From positions 1-39,887 of the forward strand of contig CAJWUF010000005.1 in the NCBI GenBank assembly GCA_913047395.1: a stretch of 39,887 nucleotides of DNA. Reading direction: 5' to 3'. A program made the translations under genes and the position numbers. The notes below the pieces were generated by a model that searched no databases, was not told where the DNA came from, and saw nothing but the letters and a program-made list of their open reading frames with translations. Positions 33,150-39,887 of the stretch are shown here, piece after piece. Source of the stretch: an uncultured cyanobacterium (GTDB lineage: Bacteria > Cyanobacteriota > Cyanobacteriia > PCC-6307 > Cyanobiaceae). The first letter of the stretch is position 1, and each line of letters begins with the position of its first letter.

Positions 33150-33229
33150 CAACGGGACCTGAAACATCGCGGAAACTACCATCCAGGCGTCAATAAGCTG
33201 TTTTTAACAGCATTGTGATTGGATTTGCT

Positions 33230-33559
33230 ATGGACATTAATCAATACCAGCTTGGTGCTCGAGCTACTGCACGCTACCCAGACGTTGGTCAGAATCCGAT
33301 CTATCCAACTCTTGGTCTTGCTGGGGAGACAGGAGAAGTGGCCGACAAGGTTAAGAAGGTCCTTCGCGATCGAGCTGGTGTTTTTGACCTAGATACGCGT
33401 GAAGCTATCAAGCTCGAATTAGGTGATGTCCTCTGGTATTTGGCCCAGCTAGCTAGTGAGTTGGGCTTTGAGCTTGAAGACGTCGCACAAGCCAATCTCG
33501 ATAAACTAGCCAGTAGGGCAGCCCGTGATCAGATTGCAGGCAGTGGTGACGATCGATGA
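33230..33559 (+). CDS. MazG-like nucleotide pyrophosphohydrolase
   Basis: The 109-residue all-alpha protein has the MazG-type pattern GLAGETGEVADKVKK (with the Glu pairs that bind Mg) and KLELGDVLWYLAQLASELG, the second metal-binding helix. These proteins hydrolyse nucleoside triphosphates to monophosphate and pyrophosphate, often for house-cleaning. It is the short, single-domain type. The ATG at 33230 (MDINQYQLG) is preferred over a frame start at 33215. The stop overlaps the next start by four bases (ATGA), so the two are coupled. Confidence 0.88.
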   Translation: MDINQYQLGARATARYPDVGQNPIYPTLGLAGETGEVADKVKKVLRDRAGVFDLDTREAIKLELGDVLWYLAQLASELGFELEDVAQANLDKLASRAARDQIAGSGDDR

Positions 33560-34107
33560 CCATGATTTTTTTCAATGGCACCTTCATGAAGGCCGTTTTA
33601 ACAACGTTGTTACTGGTTTTCAGCCTTGTTCTTTGTGATCAGGCATTAGCTGCAAACCTCAGCTTGGATCAGCTAAGTATTGATGCTTGTAGACCATCGG
33701 ATCCTGGGGCCCAGCCAAGTTTGGCTAGACCTGTCGGCTCTAGTTGCTATGTGCTCTCCGGTGAGGTGACAAATTCCGGTAAGTCAGCAGTGATTGATAG
33801 TGATGTGTTTGCTCAGATCCTTGATCCGAGTGGGGAACCCGTGCTGCCAAATCGTGCTCGCGTTGGATCTATTGGTGATGTACAGCCTGGAAAAAGTTTT
33901 TTTGCAGTGCGCTTAGCGATTCCTCTTGGAACGCCAGGGCCCTTACAAGTCAAAGGTGCCAAGGCAAAAGGCTTCAACGCTCCTGTTCGTACTCGTGCTG
34001 GAGAGGAAGACGAGTTGTTACCGCTAGAGCAGGCAATCGATCCAGGTGCATTGTGGGGATCAAATGGTGAGTTGCTGTCAATGGATAAACCATTGGGTCA
34101 GCTGTAA
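33556..34107 (+). CDS. Secreted conserved protein of unknown function
   Basis: A signal peptide is clear: FMKAVLTTLLLVFSLVLCDQALAA with a probable cleavage after ALA-A (about residue 33). The mature part of about 150 residues is beta-rich (SSCYVLSGEVTNSGKSAVID, SFFAVRLAIPLGTPGPLQVK), like an immunoglobulin-like or FxLYD-type domain in which a core strand tells of protein-protein contact. No catalytic motif. The start at ATG 33556 overlaps the MazG-like stop (ATGA); a second ATG at 33586 begins exactly at the signal peptide and may be the true start. It converges on yggT with an overlap of ten bases. Function unknown. Confidence 0.75.
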   Translation: MTMIFFNGTFMKAVLTTLLLVFSLVLCDQALAANLSLDQLSIDACRPSDPGAQPSLARPVGSSCYVLSGEVTNSGKSAVIDSDVFAQILDPSGEPVLPNRARVGSIGDVQPGKSFFAVRLAIPLGTPGPLQVKGAKAKGFNAPVRTRAGEEDELLPLEQAIDPGALWGSNGELLSMDKPLGQL

Positions 34108-34406
34108 AAGCTCGTTCCATTATTGAAGGCCACTCCAGAAACGTTGACAAGCAATCCCTGCATGAATTGAAGGGCTAATATTGCCAGGATCGCAGAGAGA
34201 TCTATGCCTCCAAGAGGAGGAATTAAACCTCGGAAGATATTGAGGTATGGGTCAGTGATTGAGCTGATGCTGCTCAGTATTGGATTTGACCAGTCAAGAT
34301 TTGGGAACCAGCTCAGCAGTATGCGAACGATCAGTACGAATGAATAAATAGAAAGTGTGCTAGCAAGCACATTTGTTATCTCGGACAGGATTACCAACGG
34401 GTCCAT
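34098..34406 (-). CDS. YggT-family membrane protein
   Basis: The 102-residue protein has two membrane helices (about 14-34 and 70-90), between them RILLSWFPNLDWSNPILSSI and TDPYLNIFRGLIPPLGGIDL, the signature of YggT/Ycf19. In cyanobacteria and chloroplasts these proteins take part in membrane or thylakoid organisation and cell division. It lies 27 bases after the scpB stop in a probable ilvA-scpB-yggT transcript. Its end overlaps the convergent secreted-protein gene by ten bases. Confidence 0.93.
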   Translation of the reverse strand: MDPLVILSEITNVLASTLSIYSFVLIVRILLSWFPNLDWSNPILSSISSITDPYLNIFRGLIPPLGGIDLSAILAILALQFMQGLLVNVSGVAFNNGTSFYS

Positions 34407-34433
34407 GAAGTCAAATTAATCTTCTAGATAACT

Positions 34434-34967
34434 CTATGCAACCTGAGAGGGTTCGGCTGGGCTCAGATCAGGAAGTACAGAAAAGGTGCGATGGAACTTT
34501 TCAGAGAGGGTGAGCCAGTAGGACCTCCCTTCGCTCTGACGTTTGCGTTCGATAAAGTTTTGAGCAATAAGTTCTTTGATGTGGTCGTAGGCGCCTGATC
34601 CGCGTAGATCAACCAGTTCCGATTGAAGGATCCTTTTCTTTAGAGCAATGGTTGCAAGGGTTCTAAGCGTTGCTATGGAGAGATCAACAGGCAATAGGTT
34701 GTGTACGAGCTCGCCAAGGCCTGTACATAACTGAAGGCTATAGCGGCCTTTATTTTCTTGAATTTCTAGGGCTGTATCTCTTTGTGCATAGCCTGCCATC
34801 AAAGCCATTAAGGCTTGTTCAATATGCTCTTCGGTTTCCTGGGCAAGCTCAGCCATTTCTTTAATGGAGACAGGCCGCCCTTTTAAATAGAGAATGGCTT
34901 CCAGTCGTGCTGGTAAGGAGATGATTGCGACCTCACCCCTTTCTTGAATTGGTGAATCGGTGGCCAT
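34434..34967 (-). CDS. scpB: Segregation and condensation protein B
   Basis: ScpB is a kleisin-binding partner of the SMC complex in chromosome condensation. The 177-residue protein has two winged-helix domains: LPARLEAILYLKGRPVSIKE (about 17-36) and RTLATIALKKRILQSELVDL with RGSGAYDHIKELIAQNFIE (about 107-145). The ATG at 34967 is preferred (MATDSPIQERGE) because the frame back to 35021 runs into ilvA. It lies between ilvA and yggT on the same strand with short gaps (37 and 27 bases). An SMC or ScpA gene is not in the window. Confidence 0.94.
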   Translation of the reverse strand: MATDSPIQERGEVAIISLPARLEAILYLKGRPVSIKEMAELAQETEEHIEQALMALMAGYAQRDTALEIQENKGRYSLQLCTGLGELVHNLLPVDLSIATLRTLATIALKKRILQSELVDLRGSGAYDHIKELIAQNFIERKRQSEGRSYWLTLSEKFHRTFSVLPDLSPAEPSQVA

Positions 34968-35004
34968 GGCAGGCCCTGTTATTGGATACGCCAAGTTACC
35001 GCGA

Positions 35005-36549
35005 TCAAACGGCCTGCGCACCTAGGAACAAGTCGTAAGCGGGGTTGCCTGTCTCTTCCCAGCTTGGGTAGCCCAGGTCATCAAGAAAGCGCTTCCAATT
35101 AACCATTTCGCTTTCTTGTACAAGAACACCAACAACAATCTTGCCAACATCTGCACCGTGATTGCGGTAGTGAAAGATGCTGATGCTCCATTCAGGATTA
35201 AGGGTATTTACAAAGGTCATTAGGGCACCTGGCCTTTCAGGGAACTCAAATCGATAGAGAAGTTCTCTACATCCATTTCGACAGAGGTCTTTGGCAGAAG
35301 CAGGCAGTCTTCCGCCAACCATGTGACGAAGGTGCATCTTGGCCAGTTCGTCGTCGCTTAGATCAATGCAGGGGAAGCCTGATGAATCCAGTCGTTTTAG
35401 GAGCTCGGTTCGATCATCAAAGTCCTCAACTTGCACTCCCATGAAGATATGAGCCCTATACCCTTCTGCCATTCGATAACTGAATTCTGTCAGGCTTCTG
35501 TTTCCTAGTGCCTCGCAGAGTTTTCGCAGGCTCCCAGCTTGCTCAGGGATCTCCACAGCGAGCATTGCTTCCCGTTCTTCACCAAGTTCGGCTCGCTCTG
35601 CGACAAATCGGAGCCTGTCAAAATTCATATTTGCGCCACAGGCCACAGCAACCAAGCTGCAGTTATGTAGTTCACGTTTGGCGATATCTGCCTTCATGCC
35701 AGCAATCGCTAGAGCACCAGCTGGTTCAAGTATTGAACGCGTGTCTTCAAATACATCCTTGATTGCTGCGCAGATTTCATCAGTGCTTACTGTCACCATC
35801 GCGTCCACGTGCTTCTGAGCTATTAAGAAGGGGTGTTCACCAACCTGACGAACAGCAACGCCATCGGCGAAAAGACCAACTTTTGACAATTCAATGCGTT
35901 TTCCAGCTTCAAGTGAGAGCGTCATTGCTGCCGCGTCATGGGGTTCAACACCGATGACTTCAACTTTTGGCCATAGGCTCTTTACATAGCTGGCTATTCC
36001 GCCGATCAATCCACCACCGCCAACGGCTACATAGATCGCATCAGGTGGCTGTTTGCTTTGGCGAAGAATTTCCAGAGCAATGGTGCCTTGTCCAGCAATT
36101 ACCTCTGGGTCATCAAAAGGATGAATAAAGGTGAGCCCTTCACTGACACTTCGATGATGTGCTTCTTGATAGGCCTCGTCGTAGGTCTCTCCATGAAGCA
36201 ATACGTCAGCACCAAGGGCGCGTACTGCCCTTATTTTCATTTCGGGGGTAGTGATCGGCATCACGATCACAGCTCTGCAATTGAGATGAGATGCACTTAG
36301 AGCCACGCCCTGGGCATGGTTGCCAGCACTTGAGGCAATCACTCCACGATGCAACTCCTCCTTGCTCAGTTGCGACATACGGTTATAAGCACCACGAAGC
36401 TTGAAAGAGAAGACTGGCTGGAGGTCCTCACGTTTTAACCAGATTTGGTTGTTCAGCCTGCGACTCAGATTTTTTGCTAGTTCCAAGGGGGTTTCCTGGG
36501 CCACGTCGTAGACGCGTGCTCTCAGAATCCTTTGCAGATAATTGTCCAT
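35005..36549 (-). CDS. ilvA: Threonine ammonia-lyase, biosynthetic
   Basis: IlvA deaminates threonine to 2-oxobutanoate, the first step of isoleucine synthesis. From ATG 36549 it has 514 residues: the PLP-Lys in FSFKLRGAYNRM, SSAGNHAQGVAL, the glycine loop VGGGGLIGGIASYV, and two C-terminal ACT-like regulatory domains (about 340-420 and 435-514) that sense isoleucine and valine. The frame back to 36630 is not supported by family length. It is divergent from dxs (117 bases between ATGs). It probably leads the transcript ilvA-scpB-yggT. Confidence 0.96.
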   Translation of the reverse strand: MDNYLQRILRARVYDVAQETPLELAKNLSRRLNNQIWLKREDLQPVFSFKLRGAYNRMSQLSKEELHRGVIASSAGNHAQGVALSASHLNCRAVIVMPITTPEMKIRAVRALGADVLLHGETYDEAYQEAHHRSVSEGLTFIHPFDDPEVIAGQGTIALEILRQSKQPPDAIYVAVGGGGLIGGIASYVKSLWPKVEVIGVEPHDAAAMTLSLEAGKRIELSKVGLFADGVAVRQVGEHPFLIAQKHVDAMVTVSTDEICAAIKDVFEDTRSILEPAGALAIAGMKADIAKRELHNCSLVAVACGANMNFDRLRFVAERAELGEEREAMLAVEIPEQAGSLRKLCEALGNRSLTEFSYRMAEGYRAHIFMGVQVEDFDDRTELLKRLDSSGFPCIDLSDDELAKMHLRHMVGGRLPASAKDLCRNGCRELLYRFEFPERPGALMTFVNTLNPEWSISIFHYRNHGADVGKIVVGVLVQESEMVNWKRFLDDLGYPSWEETGNPAYDLFLGAQAV

Positions 36550-36666
36550 AACATCAGTTTCGCAACATCTTGATCCAACAACTGTTTGTACTTGCCAGGG
36601 CTGCTCACGCCGATCTATAGCTGAGAGCACTTAGATTGCAAACATTGGAATGGGACTGGTGCGCGA

Positions 36667-38601
36667 ATGCGTCTGAGTGAGTTAACCCATCCGAATCAGC
36701 TTCATGGCTTGAGCGACATAGAGCTTGAGGATGTGGCACGTCAGATTCGTGAACGCCATCTTGAGGTTGTGTCCACCAGTGGTGGCCATTTGGGACCAGG
36801 GTTAGGTGTCGTTGAACTCACGCTCGCCCTCTACCAAACGCTTGATTTAGATAAAGATCGAGTTGTATGGGATGTCGGCCATCAGGCTTATCCCCATAAG
36901 TTGATAACTGGTCGATACAAAGATTTCCATACCCTGCGTCAGAAGGGCGGCGTTGCCGGTTATCTCAAGCGCAGCGAGAGCCCATTCGATCATTTTGGTG
37001 CTGGACATGCAAGCACCTCGATATCAGCAGCACTTGGCATGGCTGTTGCTCGTGAGCGACGCGGTGAATCGTTCAAGTGCGTTGCAGTCATAGGAGATGG
37101 AGCGCTCACTGGTGGCATGGCCCTTGAAGCAATTAACCATGCGGGTCATATGCCTAATACGCCTTTTTTGGTTGTCCTCAACGACAACGACATGTCTATT
37201 TCTCCTCCAGTGGGAGCGCTCTCGACCCACTTGAATCGCATGCGGCACAGCCCACCACTGCAGTTCATATCTGACAGCGTTGAGGAGAGAGTTAAGAGTC
37301 TTCCTTTTATGGGAGGAGAGCTGCCGGCGGAGCTTGACCTTCTCAAAGGCAGCATGCGCCGTCTGTCTGTGCCAAAAGTAGGGGCTGTTTTTGAGGAACT
37401 CGGCTTCACCTACATGGGACCTATTGATGGTCATGACATACCTCGCATGGTGCGTACCTTCCAGACGGCTCACCGGGTAGGCGGACCGGTGCTTGTTCAT
37501 GTAGTCACAACCAAAGGCAAGGGATATCCCTATGCAGAGGCAGATCAAGTTGGCTATCACGCTCAGTCAGCTTTCGATTTGAGTACTGGCAAAGCTCTTC
37601 CTTCAAAAACATCAAAGCCACCTAGCTACAGCAAGGTGTTTGGCCAAACGCTTATCAAACTCTGCGAACAAGACAGCACTGTGGTGGGTATCACAGCCGC
37701 GATGGCCACAGGTACCGGCCTTGACCTCCTACAAAAGGCTGTTCCTGAGCAATACATCGATGTAGGTATCGCTGAACAGCATGCGGTAACCCTTGCTGCT
37801 GGGATGGCTTGCGAGGGTCTCAAGCCTGTGGTGGCTATCTACAGCACATTCCTGCAGCGTGCCTTCGACCAGTTAATCCATGACGTGGGGATTCAGAATC
37901 TTCCAGTGACCTTTGTGATGGATCGCGCAGGCATTGTTGGCGCTGATGGACCGACCCATCAGGGTCAGTACGACATCAGTTATTTCCGCGCCATTCCCAA
38001 TTTCACAGTCATGGCGCCGAAGGATGAGGCTGAACTACAGCGCATGATGGTTACGTGCCTCCAACATCAAGGTCCAACTGCACTACGCATTCCAAGGGGA
38101 TCTGGTGAAGGTGTAGCTCTGCTTGAAGAGGGTTGGAAGCCTTTGCCGATTGGCAGAGGAGAAGTGCTTTGTGAAGGTGATGATCTCTTAATCGTTGCCT
38201 ATGGACTCATGGTCCCAGCTGCAATGATTACAGCCCAGTTATTGAAAGAGGCTGGCATAAAGGTAACGGTGATTAATGCTCGTTTCCTCCGGCCATTGGA
38301 TCAGGCCTTAATCCATCCATTAGCTCGCCGCATCGGTCGTGTTGTCACGATGGAGGAAGGTGCTCTTTCGGCCGGATTTGGTGCCGCTGTGGTTGAGTCA
38401 CTCAGCGATCATGATGTACAGGTGCCTACATTCAGGATTGGAATTCCAGATCAGCTGGTTGACCATGCCAGTCCTTTGCAAAGTCAGCAAGCTCTTGGTC
38501 TTACGCCAGAATTGATGGCCGAACGTATTAGAGAACGTTTCGACTGGAACTCGAAGGCATCCTTGATAGGGCAACCAGCCCCAGAGGCACTTTCTACTTG
38601 A
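36667..38601 (+). CDS. dxs: 1-deoxy-D-xylulose-5-phosphate synthase
   Basis: Dxs condenses pyruvate and glyceraldehyde 3-phosphate to DXP, the entry to the plastid-type isoprenoid pathway used for carotenoids, phytol and quinones. The 644-residue protein has THERMOSTABLE-type thiamine diphosphate motifs: [20 protein letters not shown], the [18 protein letters not shown] ThDP-binding motif, [10 protein letters not shown], and [17 protein letters not shown] with catalytic Glu, plus [15 protein letters not shown]. Length is normal. The following gene is a GGR-like flavoprotein, ten bases away, on the same strand; both serve isoprenoid or pigment synthesis, which suggests an operon. Confidence 0.97.
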   Translation: MRLSELTHPNQLHGLSDIELEDVARQIRERHLEVVSTSGGHLGPGLGVVELTLALYQTLDLDKDRVVWDVGHQAYPHKLITGRYKDFHTLRQKGGVAGYLKRSESPFDHFGAGHASTSISAALGMAVARERRGESFKCVAVIGDGALTGGMALEAINHAGHMPNTPFLVVLNDNDMSISPPVGALSTHLNRMRHSPPLQFISDSVEERVKSLPFMGGELPAELDLLKGSMRRLSVPKVGAVFEELGFTYMGPIDGHDIPRMVRTFQTAHRVGGPVLVHVVTTKGKGYPYAEADQVGYHAQSAFDLSTGKALPSKTSKPPSYSKVFGQTLIKLCEQDSTVVGITAAMATGTGLDLLQKAVPEQYIDVGIAEQHAVTLAAGMACEGLKPVVAIYSTFLQRAFDQLIHDVGIQNLPVTFVMDRAGIVGADGPTHQGQYDISYFRAIPNFTVMAPKDEAELQRMMVTCLQHQGPTALRIPRGSGEGVALLEEGWKPLPIGRGEVLCEGDDLLIVAYGLMVPAAMITAQLLKEAGIKVTVINARFLRPLDQALIHPLARRIGRVVTMEEGALSAGFGAAVVESLSDHDVQVPTFRIGIPDQLVDHASPLQSQQALGLTPELMAERIRERFDWNSKASLIGQPAPEALST

Positions 38602-38611
38602 ACTTTATTTA

Positions 38612-39829
38612 TTGACTGTTCTGGTTGCTGGGGCAGGCCCCGCAGGAGCCCGTCTTGCGCAACAACTAGCTATTCAGGGCATCTCGGTAATTCTTGTAGA
38701 GCGCCTTATAGATCCTCAGACAGATGCTTTTTCTAGTGCTGTTGTCCCAATCCAGGCACTTGCTGATTTGTCTATTCCTGATGATTCAATTTCAGTCCGT
38801 TGGAAAGGCTGGCAATTATTCGACCCTGACGGAATTAAATACCAATGGTGGAGCCAGCGTGACCTTGGCGTGATACTGAATTTCGGCTCATTAAGACAAC
38901 AGTTATGGCAAAAAGCGCTTGAGGTCGGAGTCGAGTTTTTAAGTGGTTGGCGCGTCAAGTCTGTTCTTTCTTCCCATGAATGGGCAGACGTTGAATTGGT
39001 TGGGCCTAATGGATTGCATCAGACAAGGAGAGTTCGCTGGGTTGTTGATGCCACAGGCCATAGTCGCGTTTTGTTGGGTTCTTCTGCACCATCAAAGCCT
39101 TTCAATGCAGATCTTTTTCTTGATGGTCTTGGCGTTGAGTGGATCCTGCAGGGTGATCAAAACAGCTCAACTTATTGGCGTGATCGAGTCAGCTTTTTTC
39201 TTGGATCTCAGTGGATTCCATATGGATATGGATGGATTTTCCCCATGGCCGGAGATCAATTGAAGGTTGGGATTTGCCGCTTGCCACCTCCATTAACGGA
39301 TCACCTTGAACCATTGAGCAGTTTGTTGAATCGGCTTTTGCTTAAGACTCAGCTCGATTGTCTACCTGTTCTTGATCGACACGGCGGCGTTGTGCGCAGC
39401 AGCATTCTGCGTAGAGAAGCGCACGTTATCGGTCGGGTTATTGGTGTTGGCGATGCCGTAAGCACAGCTAATTTGCTTGGCGGTGAGGGAATTCGACATG
39501 CCCTTGTCAGTGCAGATGTTCTTGCACCTTTGTTGGTGGAGGCTTGTTGTCAGCCCTCTAATGCCAGTCAAAGCAGGAAAATTAACCCATTGCTGCAGTT
39601 TGAAAGGCAGCTTCGTCACCGGCTTGGATGGCGCTGGAATCTTTCAGGTCGCTTAGCGAAAAGAACCTGGTGGGGTTTGTGCGATCAAAAGAGTGATCGA
39701 CGCCTGGGAAGCTTGATAAATGCTCTTTCGACGAGTGCAAACGCTGAAGATCTAAGCCGTTTACTGTTCGACTATCGCTTTGAGCGTTATGGACTTCGGT
39801 TTTTGCCTTATTTGATGGGCTGGCGATGA
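38612..39829 (+). CDS. FAD-dependent oxidoreductase, geranylgeranyl-reductase-like
   Basis: The 405-residue protein starts with TVLVAGAGPAGARLAQQLA, the GxGxxG FAD fold, and has GWRVKSVL, WVVDATGHSR and IGVGDAVSTANLLGGEGIRHAL, the GD motif of the GGR/lycopene-cyclase-like group. It probably reduces or cyclises an isoprenoid such as the geranylgeranyl chain of chlorophyll, or a carotenoid, with NAD(P)H. It is too diverged to name chlP or crtL. The start is TTG 38612, ten bases after dxs; no ribosome site is seen. Its last codons form the left arm of a terminator-like hairpin shared with the next gene. Confidence 0.82.
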   Translation: MTVLVAGAGPAGARLAQQLAIQGISVILVERLIDPQTDAFSSAVVPIQALADLSIPDDSISVRWKGWQLFDPDGIKYQWWSQRDLGVILNFGSLRQQLWQKALEVGVEFLSGWRVKSVLSSHEWADVELVGPNGLHQTRRVRWVVDATGHSRVLLGSSAPSKPFNADLFLDGLGVEWILQGDQNSSTYWRDRVSFFLGSQWIPYGYGWIFPMAGDQLKVGICRLPPPLTDHLEPLSSLLNRLLLKTQLDCLPVLDRHGGVVRSSILRREAHVIGRVIGVGDAVSTANLLGGEGIRHALVSADVLAPLLVEACCQPSNASQSRKINPLLQFERQLRHRLGWRWNLSGRLAKRTWWGLCDQKSDRRLGSLINALSTSANAEDLSRLLFDYRFERYGLRFLPYLMGWR

Positions 39830-39843
39830 ATGCGCCAGCCCAT
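39815..39843. terminator. Bidirectional terminator-like hairpin between convergent genes
   Basis: ATGGGCTGGCG (39815-39825), a seven-base loop, and CGCCAGCCCAT (39833-39843) form a perfect eleven-base GC-rich stem, followed by TATTTGATG, a weak T-run. The stem overlaps the last codons and stop of the flavoprotein gene. On the minus strand it would serve the gene ending at 39853. Confidence 0.6.
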
Positions 39844-39852
39844 ATTTGATGT

Positions 39853-39885
39853 TCAGAGAACTCCGCGTGAAGCAAGGCCAAGGAT
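39853..39885 (-). CDS. Probable C-terminus of photosystem I subunit PsaK (partial)
   Basis: Only the last ten codons and stop (TGA, 39853-39855) are in the window, on the minus strand: ILGLASRGVL. This resembles the end of picocyanobacterial PsaK, where a helix closes with a Leu-Gly-Leu motif and a Gly-Val-Leu tail, and in Prochlorococcus psaK lies near dxs, as I recall. The gene symbol is left open because the evidence is ten residues. The hairpin at 39815-39843 follows its stop. Confidence 0.35.
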   Translation of the reverse strand: MLGLASRGVL

Positions 39886-39887
39886 TG

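Noticed and set aside
1-39887. tRNA, rRNA, CRISPR, insertion-sequence or prophage elements
   Set aside because: No cloverleaf with T-loop motif, no regularly spaced repeats, and no transposase, integrase or structural phage gene was seen. The lambda-R-like enzyme has a host-type signal and no phage neighbours.
1-39887. Lanthipeptide (prochlorosin) precursor genes
   Set aside because: These would be expected in some low-light Prochlorococcus, but no leader with a double-Gly end followed by a Cys/Ser/Thr core was seen among the small frames.

Overview
The window is a piece of a marine picocyanobacterial chromosome. The photosynthetic gene set (petN, thf1/psb29, a Psb32-like TPM protein, a probable psaK end, a geranylgeranyl-reductase-like enzyme), compact housekeeping genes of intermediate base composition, and long AT-rich spacers in one third of the window fit a low-light Prochlorococcus of the MIT9313/MIT9303 type, or a close Synechococcus. 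This assignment is an inference: no rRNA or marker gene in the window settles it.

Layout. (1) 1-1.1 kb: C-terminal end of a rhomboid-type protease and nth. (2) 1.5-6.6 kb: an iron-linked block with two Crp/Fnr-type regulators, an iron-type ABC ATPase (FbpC/FutC-like) two bases after the first regulator, two different ferritins, a Cys-rich small protein, a possible His-rich 55-residue protein and TGAGA/TCTCA (Fur-box-like) palindromes. (3) 6.9-13.8 kb: an AT-rich, loosely packed accessory block: a peroxiredoxin-like protein lacking the usual Cys site, a CxxC thioredoxin-like protein with a Crp-like site upstream, a zinc-ribbon membrane protein, an orphan ABC ATPase, a four-helix membrane protein, a Rieske oxygenase of the chlorophyllide a/pheophorbide a oxygenase type, and a lipase-like hydrolase. 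(4) 13.9-23.8 kb: nadA, a metallophosphoesterase, a glycosyltransferase-like protein, a phage-lambda-R-like lytic transglycosylase, a TPM protein, a MidA methyltransferase, aroB, a sugar ABC permease, purK, a DUF2103 protein. (5) 24.4-29.9 kb: clpS, petN plus two overlapping membrane-protein genes, thf1, clpP and ftsH: a proteolysis and photosystem-maintenance neighbourhood. (6) 30.1-39.9 kb: MacB-type permease, pyk, MazG-like, ilvA-scpB-yggT, dxs, a GGR-like flavoprotein and the probable end of psaK.

The most useful points are genes that a standard caller misses or mis-starts: petN (33 aa); a 50-aa membrane protein between petN and a 510-aa-frame gene; a 73-codon open frame on the minus strand at 16871-17092 with no standard N-terminal start; a metallophosphoesterase whose catalytic Asp lies before its first standard start; a small gene at 23293-23476 with an apparent +1 frameshift; a 36-aa upstream ORF overlapping the ftsH start by ATGA; and the first 169 bases (rhomboid end). 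The biologically most interesting unit is the iron block, where storage (two ferritins), uptake (FutC-like) and two Crp-type regulators share palindromic TGAGA/TCTCA elements. The clearest enzyme of interest is the Rieske oxygenase, a candidate for divinyl-chlorophyll b synthesis.

No tRNA, rRNA, CRISPR array, insertion sequence or prophage was seen. All calls are from reading the sequence, without database searches.
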